Shown piece by piece: positions 56,900 to 64,000 of a stretch of 64,000 nucleotides of DNA. Numbering within the stretch: the first letter of the stretch is position 1; the number at the start of each line of letters is the position of its first letter. Below the pieces are notes generated by a model. The model ran no database searches. It saw only the letters and a list, made by a program, of their open reading frames with translations, and was not told the DNA's origin. The DNA lies in contig JANRJW010000014.1 of NCBI GenBank assembly GCA_033763775.1, positions 62,001-126,000 on the forward strand, in the 5' to 3' direction. The stretch is from JAJTHB01 sp033763775. Its GTDB lineage: Bacteria > Pseudomonadota > Alphaproteobacteria > Rickettsiales > SXRF01. A program made the position numbers and the translations under genes.

Positions 56900-59023
56900 C
56901 TACAAAAACCCCACCGGATCGATATCTATCTTAATACGCACGGAAGAGGGCGGTTTTACCGATTCCAACCAGCCGCTCATCAGCTCCGGCAGATTCACCT
57001 TGCGATCCGCGCGCACGAGAAGGCGCCAGCGATAGAGGCCGCGCAGGCGATAAAGCGGAGCAGGGGCGGGGCCTAGTAGGCGGATGACGGATGACGGATG
57101 ACGGATGACAGGAAAACTAGCCGCAAGCTGCTTGGCTGTTTTGATGACCGCATCTTCTTTGCTGCCTTCCACAATTACGGCGGCAAGGCGAGCAAAAGGC
57201 GGCATCTTCGCGCTTTCGCGGGCGGCAAGTTCGGCCGCCACAAACTGATCGCGATCATTTGACGCCAGCGCCTGCATGACCGGATGATCCGGCTGGTAGC
57301 TCTGCAGATAGACCACGCCCGGGATTTGCTCACGCCCAGCGCGGCCAGACAGCTGGTGAAGCAGCTGATAGGTTTTTTCCGCCGCGCGCAGATCGCCGCC
57401 GCCAAGGCCTAAATCGCCATCCACCACCCCCACCACCGAAAGCCCGCCAAAATGATGCCCCTTGGCGATCATCTGCGTGCCAATCAGCAGGTCGAGTTTT
57501 TTTTGTTCCATATCCGAAATAATTTGCGCCGCTTCCTTATTACCCGTCAGCTGGTCACTCGCCATCACCGCGATGCGGGCTGTTGGAAACAGCGCGCGCG
57601 CCTCCTCTTCAATGCGCTCCACACCGGGGCCACACGCCGCCAGCGACTCTTTCTCACCGCACGCCGGACAGACGGGTGGCAGCGGCTCGCGGTGGTGGCA
57701 GTGGTGACATTGGAGGAAGGGCTTTGGGCTTTGGGCTTTGGGCTCTGGTAAAGCAAAATCTCCCTGAAGCCTGGAGCCTGAAGCCTGAAGCCCATGCAAC
57801 ACCAGCCAGCTTGAACACTCCGCGCACTCAAAGCGGTGGCCGCAATGGCGACATAGCACCAACGGCGCATAGCCGCGCCGGTTGAGGAAAAGGAGCGCCT
57901 GCTCGCCGCGCGCGATGGCACTCGCCACTGCATCGCGCAGCTTTGGTGAAATGAACTGCGTGGCCGGCATTTTCTCGAGCCGCATATCGATCAGCTGCGT
58001 GGTGGGCAGGCAGGCGCCGCCGTGGCGCGCGGGCAGGCGCAGCTCGGCATATTTTCCTTGCTGGGCATTCAATACACTCTCCAGCGAAGGCGTGGCTGAG
58101 GCCAGTACCACCGGTATTTTTTCAAACCGCGCCCGCGAAACCGCCATATCGCGCGCATGGTAAATCACCTGGTCTTCCTGCTTGTAGGCCTGGTCGTGCT
58201 CTTCATCCACCACGATCAGCTTCAGGTTTCGGTAGGGAAGAAACAACGCTGAGCGCGCGCCCACCACCACCGGCGCAGCGCCGCTGGCAATCGCTTTCCA
58301 CGCCTCACGTTTTTGTGCAGGCGTGACATGCGAATGCCATACCAGCGGGCGAAAGCCAAAGCGCGCTTCAAACCGCGCCATCCACTGCACGGAAAGAGCG
58401 ATTTCGGGAAGGAGAATGAGAATTTGTGAGTGACGAGTGGCAAGTGGTGAGTGGTGAGTAATAGTATCTTTTTCTTTCTCGCCACTCGCCACTTGCCACT
58501 CGCCACTCAGCGCCTGCGCGATCGCCTCAAAATACACCTCCGTCTTGCCTGAGCCAGTAACGCCATCGAGCAGCGTGACGGAAAAACCAGCTGCTAGTTT
58601 TTGGATGAGCGCATCCGCCGCCGCACGCTGGGCAGGCGAGAGCGTGGCAAGTTGGTAAGAATGGGATTGGGGATTCGATGCATTCTTTTTTCTTCCCCTA
58701 ACCCCTAATCCCAAATCCCTAATCCCTAGCGGCAGCGCCATTTTCAGCATCAGGCCGGCCGGCGCACAATTATACCACGCCGCCCATTTTATAAATTCAA
58801 TGAAATGCGGAGCAAAAGATGGCGCATCCAGCTTCTCGATCACCGCTTTTAGTTTCGCCTGCGGAATGTTTGCCGTGCCCGCACCCAGCACCAGACCAAG
58901 CGACGAGGCGCGCCCAAACGGCACACGAACGAGATCGCCACGTTCAAGCGCCATCCCATCTGGCACTACGTAGTCAAACCCGTGCGCCACGCCGGTAGGA
59001 AGTAGCACCTCAACTTGTTTCAT
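56900..59023 (-). CDS. priA: Primosomal replication-restart helicase PriA with four repeat-derived inserts
   Basis: 3'-to-5' helicase that reloads the replisome, 707 residues. Motifs: LPTGVAHGFDYVVPDG, Walker A LLDGVTGSGKTEVYFEAIAQ, VVDEEHDQAYKQ, zinc cysteines CRHCGHRFECAECSSW and CHHCHHREPLPPVCPACGEK, and GTQMIAKGHHFGGLSVVGVV. Inserts: about 97-120 (GIRDLGLGVRGRKKNASNPQ), 173-198 (EWQVASGEKEKDTITHHSPL), 413-435 (LQASGSRLQGDFALPEPKAQ, within the zinc region) and 637-649. All keep the frame. It is divergent from the transaldolase gene. Confidence 0.95.
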   Translation of the reverse strand: MKQVEVLLPTGVAHGFDYVVPDGMALERGDLVRVPFGRASSLGLVLGAGTANIPQAKLKAVIEKLDAPSFAPHFIEFIKWAAWYNCAPAGLMLKMALPLGIRDLGLGVRGRKKNASNPQSHSYQLATLSPAQRAAADALIQKLAAGFSVTLLDGVTGSGKTEVYFEAIAQALSGEWQVASGEKEKDTITHHSPLATRHSQILILLPEIALSVQWMARFEARFGFRPLVWHSHVTPAQKREAWKAIASGAAPVVVGARSALFLPYRNLKLIVVDEEHDQAYKQEDQVIYHARDMAVSRARFEKIPVVLASATPSLESVLNAQQGKYAELRLPARHGGACLPTTQLIDMRLEKMPATQFISPKLRDAVASAIARGEQALLFLNRRGYAPLVLCRHCGHRFECAECSSWLVLHGLQASGSRLQGDFALPEPKAQSPKPFLQCHHCHHREPLPPVCPACGEKESLAACGPGVERIEEEARALFPTARIAVMASDQLTGNKEAAQIISDMEQKKLDLLIGTQMIAKGHHFGGLSVVGVVDGDLGLGGGDLRAAEKTYQLLHQLSGRAGREQIPGVVYLQSYQPDHPVMQALASNDRDQFVAAELAARESAKMPPFARLAAVIVEGSKEDAVIKTAKQLAASFPVIRHPSSVIRLLGPAPAPLYRLRGLYRWRLLVRADRKVNLPELMSGWLESVKPPSSVRIKIDIDPVGFL
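57078..57113. repeat. GGATGAC tandem repeat in priA
   Basis: GGATGACGGATGACGGATGA and one further unit: exact 7-bp tandem copies, encoding SVIRHPSSVIRL-type residues. Confidence 0.85.
57718..57795. repeat. GGGCTTT and CTGAAGC tandem repeats in priA
   Basis: AGGGCTTTGGGCTTTGGGCT with TTGGGCTCTGG, then CTGAAGCCTGGAGCCTGAAG with CCTGAAGCC. These are two abutting low-complexity tracts inside the zinc-binding region. Confidence 0.85.
58430..58507. repeat. Mirrored GAGTGGCAAGTGGTGAGTGG hairpin in priA
   Basis: Left GAGTGACGAGTGGCAAGTGG with TGAGTGGTGAGT; right CGCCACTCGCCACTTGCCAC with TCGCCACTC. Same family as in atpG. Confidence 0.88.
58663..58735. repeat. Mirrored GGGATTGGGGATT / AATCCCTAATCCC hairpin in priA
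   Basis: Left GGGATTGGGGATTCGATG; right CCCCTAACCCCTAATCCCAA with ATCCCTAATCCC. Related to tracts in ampG and mnmE. Confidence 0.8.
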
Positions 59024-59085
59024 ATTGCCAAGCGCCCCAGAATTATTCTATCGTGACGCTATCTTTAACTGATGGAATCGCTTTT

Positions 59086-59742
59086 ATGAAATTCTTTGTC
59101 GATACCGCCGATATTGCTGAAATCCGTGATCTCGCCGCCACCGGCCTGCTCGACGGCGTGACCACTAACCCAACACTTGTGGCCAAATCCGGCCGCGATT
59201 TTTTCGAGGTGCTGAAAGATATTTGCGCGGTGGTGACCGGGCCGGTCTCCGCCGAAGTGACCGCCACCGACACGGACGGCATGATCAAAGAAGGCGAAAA
59301 GCTTGCGCGCATCGCCGACAACATCACCATCAAACTGCCGATGACCTGGGATGGGCTGAAAGCATGCCGCCATTTTTCGAGCAAGAACATCATGACCAAC
59401 GTCACGCTGTGCTTCTCCGCGCCGCAGGCGCTGCTCGCCGCCAAGGCCGGCGCAACCTTTGTGTCGCCGTTTGTCGGCAGACTGGATGATATCGGCGAGG
59501 TGGGCATGAAGCTGATCGAGGATATCTGCACCATCTACAAGCAGTATGATGCGTTGGAAACGCAGGTCTTGGTTGCAAGCGTGCGAAACCTGCAGCACAT
59601 CACCGACGCCGCGAAACTGGGCGCGCATGTGGCGACCATCCCACCAAAAGTGCTGCGCGACATGATTCACCACCCGCTGACCGACAAGGGACTCGCCACC
59701 TTCCTTGAGGATTGGAAGAAAACAGGGCAGAAAATTGCTTAA
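59086..59742 (+). CDS. Transaldolase / fructose-6-phosphate aldolase family
   Basis: Short transaldolase (TalC/FSA subfamily) of 218 residues. Motifs: MKFFVDTADIAEIRDLAATG, DGVTTNPTLVAKSGRDFFEV, Schiff-base lysine in ITIKLPMTWDGLKA, NVTLCFSAPQALLAAKAGAT and SPFVGRLDDIG. It likely acts in the non-oxidative pentose-phosphate pathway; aldolase activity is possible. ATG 59086 matches the family start. Confidence 0.93.
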   Translation: MKFFVDTADIAEIRDLAATGLLDGVTTNPTLVAKSGRDFFEVLKDICAVVTGPVSAEVTATDTDGMIKEGEKLARIADNITIKLPMTWDGLKACRHFSSKNIMTNVTLCFSAPQALLAAKAGATFVSPFVGRLDDIGEVGMKLIEDICTIYKQYDALETQVLVASVRNLQHITDAAKLGAHVATIPPKVLRDMIHHPLTDKGLATFLEDWKKTGQKIA

Positions 59743-59743
59743 T

Positions 59744-59812
59744 TGTCATCCCGACTAAGCGGAGCGCATAGAGGGATCCTAAGATCCCTCGACGACGCTC
59801 GGGATGACAGAA
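59744..59812. repeat. GTCATCCCGACTAAGCGGAGC palindrome after the transaldolase gene
   Basis: GTCATCCCG, AGGGATCC-TAA-GATCCCT hairpin, then GACGCTCGGGATGACA. A related GATCT-CAA-GATC form is inserted in yejF. Confidence 0.85.
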
Positions 59813-59824
59813 TGCAGGAAATAG

Positions 59825-60556
59825 ATGAGTGCAAAACCAACCATCCAAAACGCCCTCACCGAAGCCGATATCCGCGCCTACCTTAAGGCGCACCCACAAT
59901 TCCTGCGCAACAACCCCGATATCCTGACTGATATCGCCTCACCATCGCGCGATCTCGGCGGCGGGGTGATTGATTTTCAGCAGTTCATGGTGAAAAACCT
60001 GCAATCCACCAGCCGCGATTTGCAAAGCAAATATGACCTCCTCGTCGAATATTGCCGCGACAATCTTTCCTCGCAGCAGCAGGTGCATGAGGCCGCGCTG
60101 AAACTGGTGCGCGCCAAGAGCATCGAACAGCTGCTGGAAATCATTGCGCTGGATCTTGTCAGTTTGTTTGGTGTCGATGTGGTGCGCCTCGCCATGGAGT
60201 CCGATATTCAGGTGGACACCTCCTACGGCGAAAGCGATTTTTCCGGCATCGTCTTCATCGCCCCCGGCACCTGTGACGCCGCGCTGGGCAAAGGTAAGCG
60301 CGTGAAACTGGTGGCAGATAGCACGCGCCATCCACCCGCCGGCTTTGATGAGATTTTTGCTGAATGTGACACGATGATCGAAAGCTGCGCGCTGCTGCGT
60401 CTCGATATGGACAGCATCGACCGGCAGGTCATGCTGGCATTTGGTGTGCGCAGCAAAGAGCGCTTCCACCCCGGCCAAGGCATTGAACTGCTGAATTTTC
60501 TTGCGCAGGTAGTGGCGCATCAGCTGGATCGCTACTTGGACGAAATGACCGTATGA
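59825..60556 (+). CDS. DUF484 family protein
   Basis: Protein of 243 residues with a GAF-like fold. Family motifs: DIRAYLKAHPQFLRNNPDIL near the N-terminus, VIDFQQFMVKNLQ, and SCALLRLDM with VMLAFGVRSKERFHPGQGIE. DUF484 genes usually precede xerC, as here, with a four-base overlap. The function is unknown. Confidence 0.93.
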   Translation: MSAKPTIQNALTEADIRAYLKAHPQFLRNNPDILTDIASPSRDLGGGVIDFQQFMVKNLQSTSRDLQSKYDLLVEYCRDNLSSQQQVHEAALKLVRAKSIEQLLEIIALDLVSLFGVDVVRLAMESDIQVDTSYGESDFSGIVFIAPGTCDAALGKGKRVKLVADSTRHPPAGFDEIFAECDTMIESCALLRLDMDSIDRQVMLAFGVRSKERFHPGQGIELLNFLAQVVAHQLDRYLDEMTV

Positions 60557-61458
60557 CCAGCGCTGGCGCGCCGCTTGTAAGCGCGTGGCTGGATTGGATG
60601 GCCAGCACCAAACGCGCCTCGCGCCACACCTTGATTTCCTACCGCCACGACCTTGAGAATTTTCTGGGTTTTCTGCAGCAGCATCTTGGCGGCGCCGCAG
60701 GTAAAAAACAGCTGGCCGCGCTCGAACTGCGTGATTTCCGCGCCTGGCTCGCGGCGCGCAGCCACGACTACGACCCGGCCTCCACCGCGCGCGCGCTGTC
60801 TGCGGTCAAAAGTTTTTATCGCTGGCTGGAGCAGCAGGGGCACGGCAAAAACAGCGCCATCTTCCACATGCGCAGCCCGAAGATCGGCCGCGCGCTGCCC
60901 AAGGCGCTGGCGGTAGATCAGGCGCAGCATGCTGTCGTTGGGATTGAAAGCGCCGATGGCGAAGCGTGGATTAATGCGCGCAACCTCGCGCTGCTGCTAC
61001 TCATTTATGGCTGCGGCCTGCGCATCAGCGAGGCGCTTTCGGTGAAGCGCTCAGACGCCGGGCAGACGATGTTAAGGCTGGTGGGTAAGGGCAACAAGGA
61101 GCGGCAGGTGCCAGTGCTGCCGGTCGTTACGCAGGCCATTGAGAGCTATCTGGCGCTCTGCCCGCATCATGGCGCGGCGGATACGGCGCTGTTTGTGGGT
61201 AAGGAAGGAAAGCCCTTAAATCCCGGCGTATTCCAGCGCACACTGCGCCAGCTGCGCCGTCAGCTCGGCCTGCCCGAATCCACCACGCCGCACGCCTTCC
61301 GCCACAGCTTTGCCACCCACCTGCTTTCTGCCGGCGGCGATTTGCGCTCCATTCAGGAGCTGCTCGGCCATGCGAGCCTGTCCACCACCCAGCGCTACAC
61401 CCATGTCGACCGCCAGCGGCTGATGAACGCCTACCAAAACGCCCACCCACGAGCTTGA
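60553..61458 (+). CDS. xerC: Site-specific tyrosine recombinase XerC
   Basis: Recombinase of 301 residues for chromosome dimer resolution at dif, with XerD. SAM-like core-binding domain at the N-terminus (TLISYRHDLENFLGFLQQHL). Catalytic residues: Arg in YGCGLRISEALS, Lys in GKGNKERQVP, HxxR in HAFRHSFATHLL, His in LGHASLSTTQ and nucleophile Tyr in QRYTHVDRQRL. The link with DUF484 supports XerC over a phage integrase. Confidence 0.95.
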   Translation: MTSAGAPLVSAWLDWMASTKRASRHTLISYRHDLENFLGFLQQHLGGAAGKKQLAALELRDFRAWLAARSHDYDPASTARALSAVKSFYRWLEQQGHGKNSAIFHMRSPKIGRALPKALAVDQAQHAVVGIESADGEAWINARNLALLLLIYGCGLRISEALSVKRSDAGQTMLRLVGKGNKERQVPVLPVVTQAIESYLALCPHHGAADTALFVGKEGKPLNPGVFQRTLRQLRRQLGLPESTTPHAFRHSFATHLLSAGGDLRSIQELLGHASLSTTQRYTHVDRQRLMNAYQNAHPRA

Positions 61459-61505
61459 AGCATGACGAATATGCCCTACATTAAGCTAAACCACAGGAGA
61501 TGATG

Positions 61506-62198
61506 ATGCGCCTAGCTGCCCTGATGATTGCTGCGATGATCTCGCTTTCTGCCGCCAGCCATGCTGAGTATGCGGCTAAACCGTTCAGCCTGCCACCACT
61601 GCCTTATGGCTACGAGGCGCTCGAGCCGGTGATTGGCGCCGAAACCATGCGCCTGCACCATACCCGCCACCATCAGGCGCAGGTGGATAATCTCAATGCG
61701 CAGCTTGCTAATTTCCCTGAGCTGGCGAATATGAGTGTGGAGCAGATTCTAGCAAAAGTTTCCAGCTACCCGCCAGCGGTGCGCAATAATGCGGGCGGCC
61801 ACTGGAATCATAGCTTCTTCTGGCAGATCATGGCGCCAAAAGGAAAAGGCGGCGCGCCGAGCGAGGCGCTGAAACAAGCTGTGGATAAGCAATTTGGCAG
61901 CATGGACGGCCTGCGCGAGGCGTTTGACAAAGCCTCTGGCTCGCTGTTTGGCTCAGGCTGGGTATGGCTGGTGGTGAAAGAGGACGGCACGCTCGCCCTC
62001 ACCACCACTCCCAACCAGGACAACCCGCTCATGGATGTGGCCACCGTGCGCGGCGCGCCGATTCTCGGCAATGACCTGTGGGAACACGCTTTTTATCTCG
62101 GCTATCAGAACCGCCGCGCGGACTATATCAAGGCGTGGTGGGAGCTGGTGAACTGGCAGGAAGTCAGCCGCCGCTATGAAACGGCGTTAAAACGTTAG
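61506..62198 (+). CDS. sodB: Iron/manganese superoxide dismutase with signal peptide
   Basis: Dismutates superoxide, 230 residues. A Sec signal peptide (MRLAALMIAAMISLSAASHA) suggests periplasmic location, which is less usual because most SodB proteins are cytosolic. Metal ligands: first His in MRLHHTRHHQAQVDNL, second in GGHWNHSFFW, Asp and His in DLWEHAFYLGY. Three ATG codons in a row (61500, 61503, 61506); AGGAG at 61495-61499 favours the third. Fe or Mn preference cannot be decided. Confidence 0.93.
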   Translation: MRLAALMIAAMISLSAASHAEYAAKPFSLPPLPYGYEALEPVIGAETMRLHHTRHHQAQVDNLNAQLANFPELANMSVEQILAKVSSYPPAVRNNAGGHWNHSFFWQIMAPKGKGGAPSEALKQAVDKQFGSMDGLREAFDKASGSLFGSGWVWLVVKEDGTLALTTTPNQDNPLMDVATVRGAPILGNDLWEHAFYLGYQNRRADYIKAWWELVNWQEVSRRYETALKR

Positions 62199-62210
62199 GC
62201 GCATCAGTCG

Positions 62211-62426
62211 ATTCCCGCTTTCGCCGCAGCAACGGATGGTGTATGAGGCGAACTAAGCACCCGTAGCTCAGCTGGATAGAGCGCCTGCCTCCGACCGTGT
62301 CCGCCGAAGCCTTGGCGAAGGCGGAAGGCAAAGGTCATAAAGCGCCCAATTCCCGCTTTCGCCGCAGCAATGGATGGTGTATGAGGCGAACTAAGCACCC
62401 GTAGCTCAGCTGGATAGAGCGTTGCC
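62211..62426. repeat. 138-bp tandem duplication containing the tRNA-Arg start
   Basis: ATTCCCGCTTTCGCCGCAGC, then GGATGGTGTATGAGGCGAAC and the tRNA 5' half occur twice: 62211-62288 and 62349-62426, offset 138 bp with one or two base changes. It produced a broken and an intact tRNA copy. Confidence 0.85.
62257..62342 (+). pseudogene. tRNA-Arg(CCG) remnant interrupted by a repeat
   Basis: The first 38 or so bases match the tRNA at 62395 (GCACCCGTAGCTCAGCTGGA, then TAGAGCG and CTGCCTCCGA). The anticodon loop is then interrupted by a palindrome (TGTCCGCCGAAGCCTTGGCG with AAGGCGGA), and AGGCAAAGGTC resumes before the sequence decays. No T-arm or acceptor 3' strand is present, so it cannot fold as tRNA. 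Confidence 0.8.
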
Positions 62427-62471
62427 CTCCGAAGGCAAAGGTCGGACGTTCGAATCGTCTCGGGTGCGCCA
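62395..62471 (+). tRNA. tRNA-Arg (anticodon CCG)
   Basis: Acceptor GCACCCG pairs with CGGGTGC; D-arm GCTCAGCTGGATAGAGC; anticodon stem TTGCC/GGCAA around loop CTCCGAA, anticodon CCG; T-arm with GTTCGAATC. Encoded CCA after discriminator G. 77 bases, no intron. It decodes CGG. Upstream lies the duplicated, broken copy. Confidence 0.95.
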
Positions 62472-62595
62472 CATCAAAAAATACATAGCTTAATCAACGC
62501 GATAAGGACATTCAGCATCGTCACAAAACCTTAATTTTTATTTATCTTACCGCTGACTTATAGTGTTAGGCATCAACCCTTAAAGCGACGCGCCC

Positions 62596-64000
62596 ATGCC
62601 ACTGACACTGCAAGACCTGAAAGAGGCTACATCTCAAGCGAGATTCAATCGTAAAGAGTTAATCAGTTTAATTGAAGAGCATGGGCTGGTTGAGCGCGGC
62701 GGAAACAATAACTGGGGCGTGCCAGGACGCGCCGATATTAATCCGGTTTATATCCCTGATTACACAGAAATTAACAGCACCGTATGGAACAAGCTACTTA
62801 GAATCATGGAGCAGCTTGAAAAAGAAAAAGCGCCCACCGAGACCGCCCCCAAAGCACCGCAGTGGCTGCATGATGAGTTGAAGAATATGCCCGAATGGGA
62901 GCTGGATGAAAGCCGGCTAGGCGAAAAGAGCGTCACCCTGCGTAGCAAAGCCGCGCCGGAATTCGCCTTTGACGTGCCTCTGAGTGGCAATGATGTCATC
63001 GATAAAAAGACTTTCGATCTTTATGTTCAAAGCTATGCAGGAAGTGAAAAAGAGCTGCTAAGTCTGACCAAATATCTTAAGCTACTTAGCGGACTTGATG
63101 AAAATGAGTGGAAGCTGGAGCGCAGCGCGCAAGGCACGAAGCTCGTATCGCAGATGCAGGATATTCCGGACATTGAGCTAACCGGCAGGCCAGATCAACT
63201 GATCAAAAAAACAAACGACGCCAAAGAATATGCTGAGCTTTATCGAAATGATTTAGCGAAAAACCCAGCCGCAGCGCCTGAGCCCGCCTCCCCCGCGCCG
63301 CCAGAGCCTGAGATCCGCGCAGCGAAAAAGCTAGCCCCTGGCGCGGTGAAATCACCCGAGGAAGGTCAGCATGTGCTGATTCTTGACAGCAGCGCGATCA
63401 TTGAGCTGGGGTCTTTTACTTTCGGTAAAAATGGCAACAAGACCTCCCTGCTTGATATCGTGAAAGCCACGCAGAAGCTGCCGAATGTGAGCAAAATCAT
63501 CATCCCCGATTATGTGGCGGATTTTGAAGTGCGCGGGCAGGGCACGCATTACGACGAAAAAGGCCAGCTGCTGGTGAGCGAAAGCATTCACGATAAAAAG
63601 AATTACGGCAATGACTATAAAGACGTGCGCGATAACTTCCAGCGGCTCATCCACAATGCCGTGCGCCGTCATGTCGCGGCGGATGGCACGGTGGAATTTC
63701 TACATAATGCGGATGTGCCTGCTGAGCAGGTGAACACCAGCATCGTCATCTGGGAGACACCCAAAGGCCGCGAATATGGCGAAGATATCTATACCAAGCT
63801 GAACGCAGGCAAGGTTCAGGAGGTGTTTGATAGCTATGTCAGCAAGCCGGACGACCGAAGCTCGCGAAACAACTACGGTGAGCAGCAAATTGAGGCCATT
63901 TGCAACGACCGGGATTTTTACGCTGCGCCGGTGCATATCATCACCTCTGACAGGAACTACATCAGGGAAAGTAAGAACAATAAAACCGCAAACAAACAAA
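62596..64000 (+). CDS. PIN-domain protein, N-terminal part (runs off window)
   Basis: Open frame of 468 codons from ATG 62596 to the window end, so the C-terminus is missing. Residues 1-250 are unrecognised: a small charged helical start (TLQDLKEATSQARFNRKELI), then low-similarity sequence and a Pro/Ala linker (PAAAPEPASPAPPEPE). From about 260 there is a PIN-like nuclease fold: VLILDSSAIIEL (Asp 264), IIIPDYVADFEVRG, YGEQQIEAICNDRD and HIITSDRNYIRE (Asp 452), the usual acidic metal ligands. It is far longer than toxin VapC (about 130) and no antitoxin gene precedes it. RNA cleavage is inferred from the fold only. Confidence 0.65.
   Translation, partial: MPLTLQDLKEATSQARFNRKELISLIEEHGLVERGGNNNWGVPGRADINPVYIPDYTEINSTVWNKLLRIMEQLEKEKAPTETAPKAPQWLHDELKNMPEWELDESRLGEKSVTLRSKAAPEFAFDVPLSGNDVIDKKTFDLYVQSYAGSEKELLSLTKYLKLLSGLDENEWKLERSAQGTKLVSQMQDIPDIELTGRPDQLIKKTNDAKEYAELYRNDLAKNPAAAPEPASPAPPEPEIRAAKKLAPGAVKSPEEGQHVLILDSSAIIELGSFTFGKNGNKTSLLDIVKATQKLPNVSKIIIPDYVADFEVRGQGTHYDEKGQLLVSESIHDKKNYGNDYKDVRDNFQRLIHNAVRRHVAADGTVEFLHNADVPAEQVNTSIVIWETPKGREYGEDIYTKLNAGKVQEVFDSYVSKPDDRSSRNNYGEQQIEAICNDRDFYAAPVHIITSDRNYIRESKNNKTANKQ

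Noticed and set aside
57078..57113. Possible CRISPR-like direct repeats (GGATGAC units)
   Set aside because: Units are seven bases and directly adjacent, with no spacers; no cas gene is in the window.
61880..61888. DnaA box (TGTGGATAA) inside sodB
   Set aside because: Single isolated match within coding sequence (codons for AVDKQ), no cluster and no AT-rich unwinding region.

Overview
The window is a chromosomal segment of a free-living or facultative alphaproteobacterium. The evidence is gene content and order: mnmE-mnmG-rsmG-parA-parB-(hypothetical)-holA-lptE-leuS, priA next to atpHAGDC, a petABC (bc1) operon with b-type cytochrome fused as in alphaproteobacteria, polyhydroxyalkanoate synthase, CycM-type cytochrome c, a DUF3576 lipoprotein, and TTAA-N7-TTAA (CtrA-like) motifs. 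Four perfect parS sites and a DnaA box beside parAB suggest the region is close to the replication origin. I cannot name the genus.

Layout. 1-4.6 kb: start of glnD (minus, cut by the window edge), a DMT permease, a DUF6624 protein, an ammonium channel and a soluble Cache chemoreceptor. 4.7-8.4 kb (minus): glpX, hom and an AlaC-type aminotransferase. 8.4-18.1 kb: a disordered lipoprotein, phaC, surA-lptD and petABC. 18.7-25 kb: trmL-hemF, an orphan HipA-like kinase, ampG, a PfkB sugar/nucleoside kinase and kdsB. 25-35 kb: cycM, nfeD plus an SPFH protein, and a YejABEF-type peptide importer with an esterase-like gene inside. 35-46.6 kb: a quinone reductase, then the tRNA-modification, partition, holA, lptE and leuS block. 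46.8-50 kb: DUF3576 lipoprotein, porin, YggS. 50-55.8 kb (minus): ATP synthase F1 operon atpHAGDC, with two unrelated genes inserted between atpA and atpG. 55.9-62.2 kb: a pilin-like protein, priA, a transaldolase, DUF484, xerC and a secreted superoxide dismutase. 62.2-64 kb: a broken and an intact tRNA-Arg, then the start of a PIN-domain gene that runs off the window.

The most striking property is a very high load of short dispersed palindromic elements. Many are inserted in frame inside housekeeping genes (hom, hemF twice, ampG, kdsB, yejA, yejE, yejF, mnmE, mnmG, leuS, yggS, atpG, priA), comparable in principle to Rickettsia palindromic elements but of several families. One family carries a small hairpin with a constant GTC-AGNA-GAC core whose outer stem changes by compensation. 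Another set consists of mirrored arms made from degenerate 7-10 nt tandem units. Some genes seem to have taken coding ends from these elements: the lptE signal peptide, the yejA amino terminus, the yejE carboxy terminus and the atpH stop codon.

Functionally the window combines respiration (bc1, cytochrome c, ATP synthase), outer-membrane assembly (surA, lptD, lptE, kdsB), wobble-position tRNA modification (trmL, mnmE, mnmG), chromosome segregation and resolution (parABS, xerC), DNA replication (holA, priA), and nitrogen and peptide uptake.
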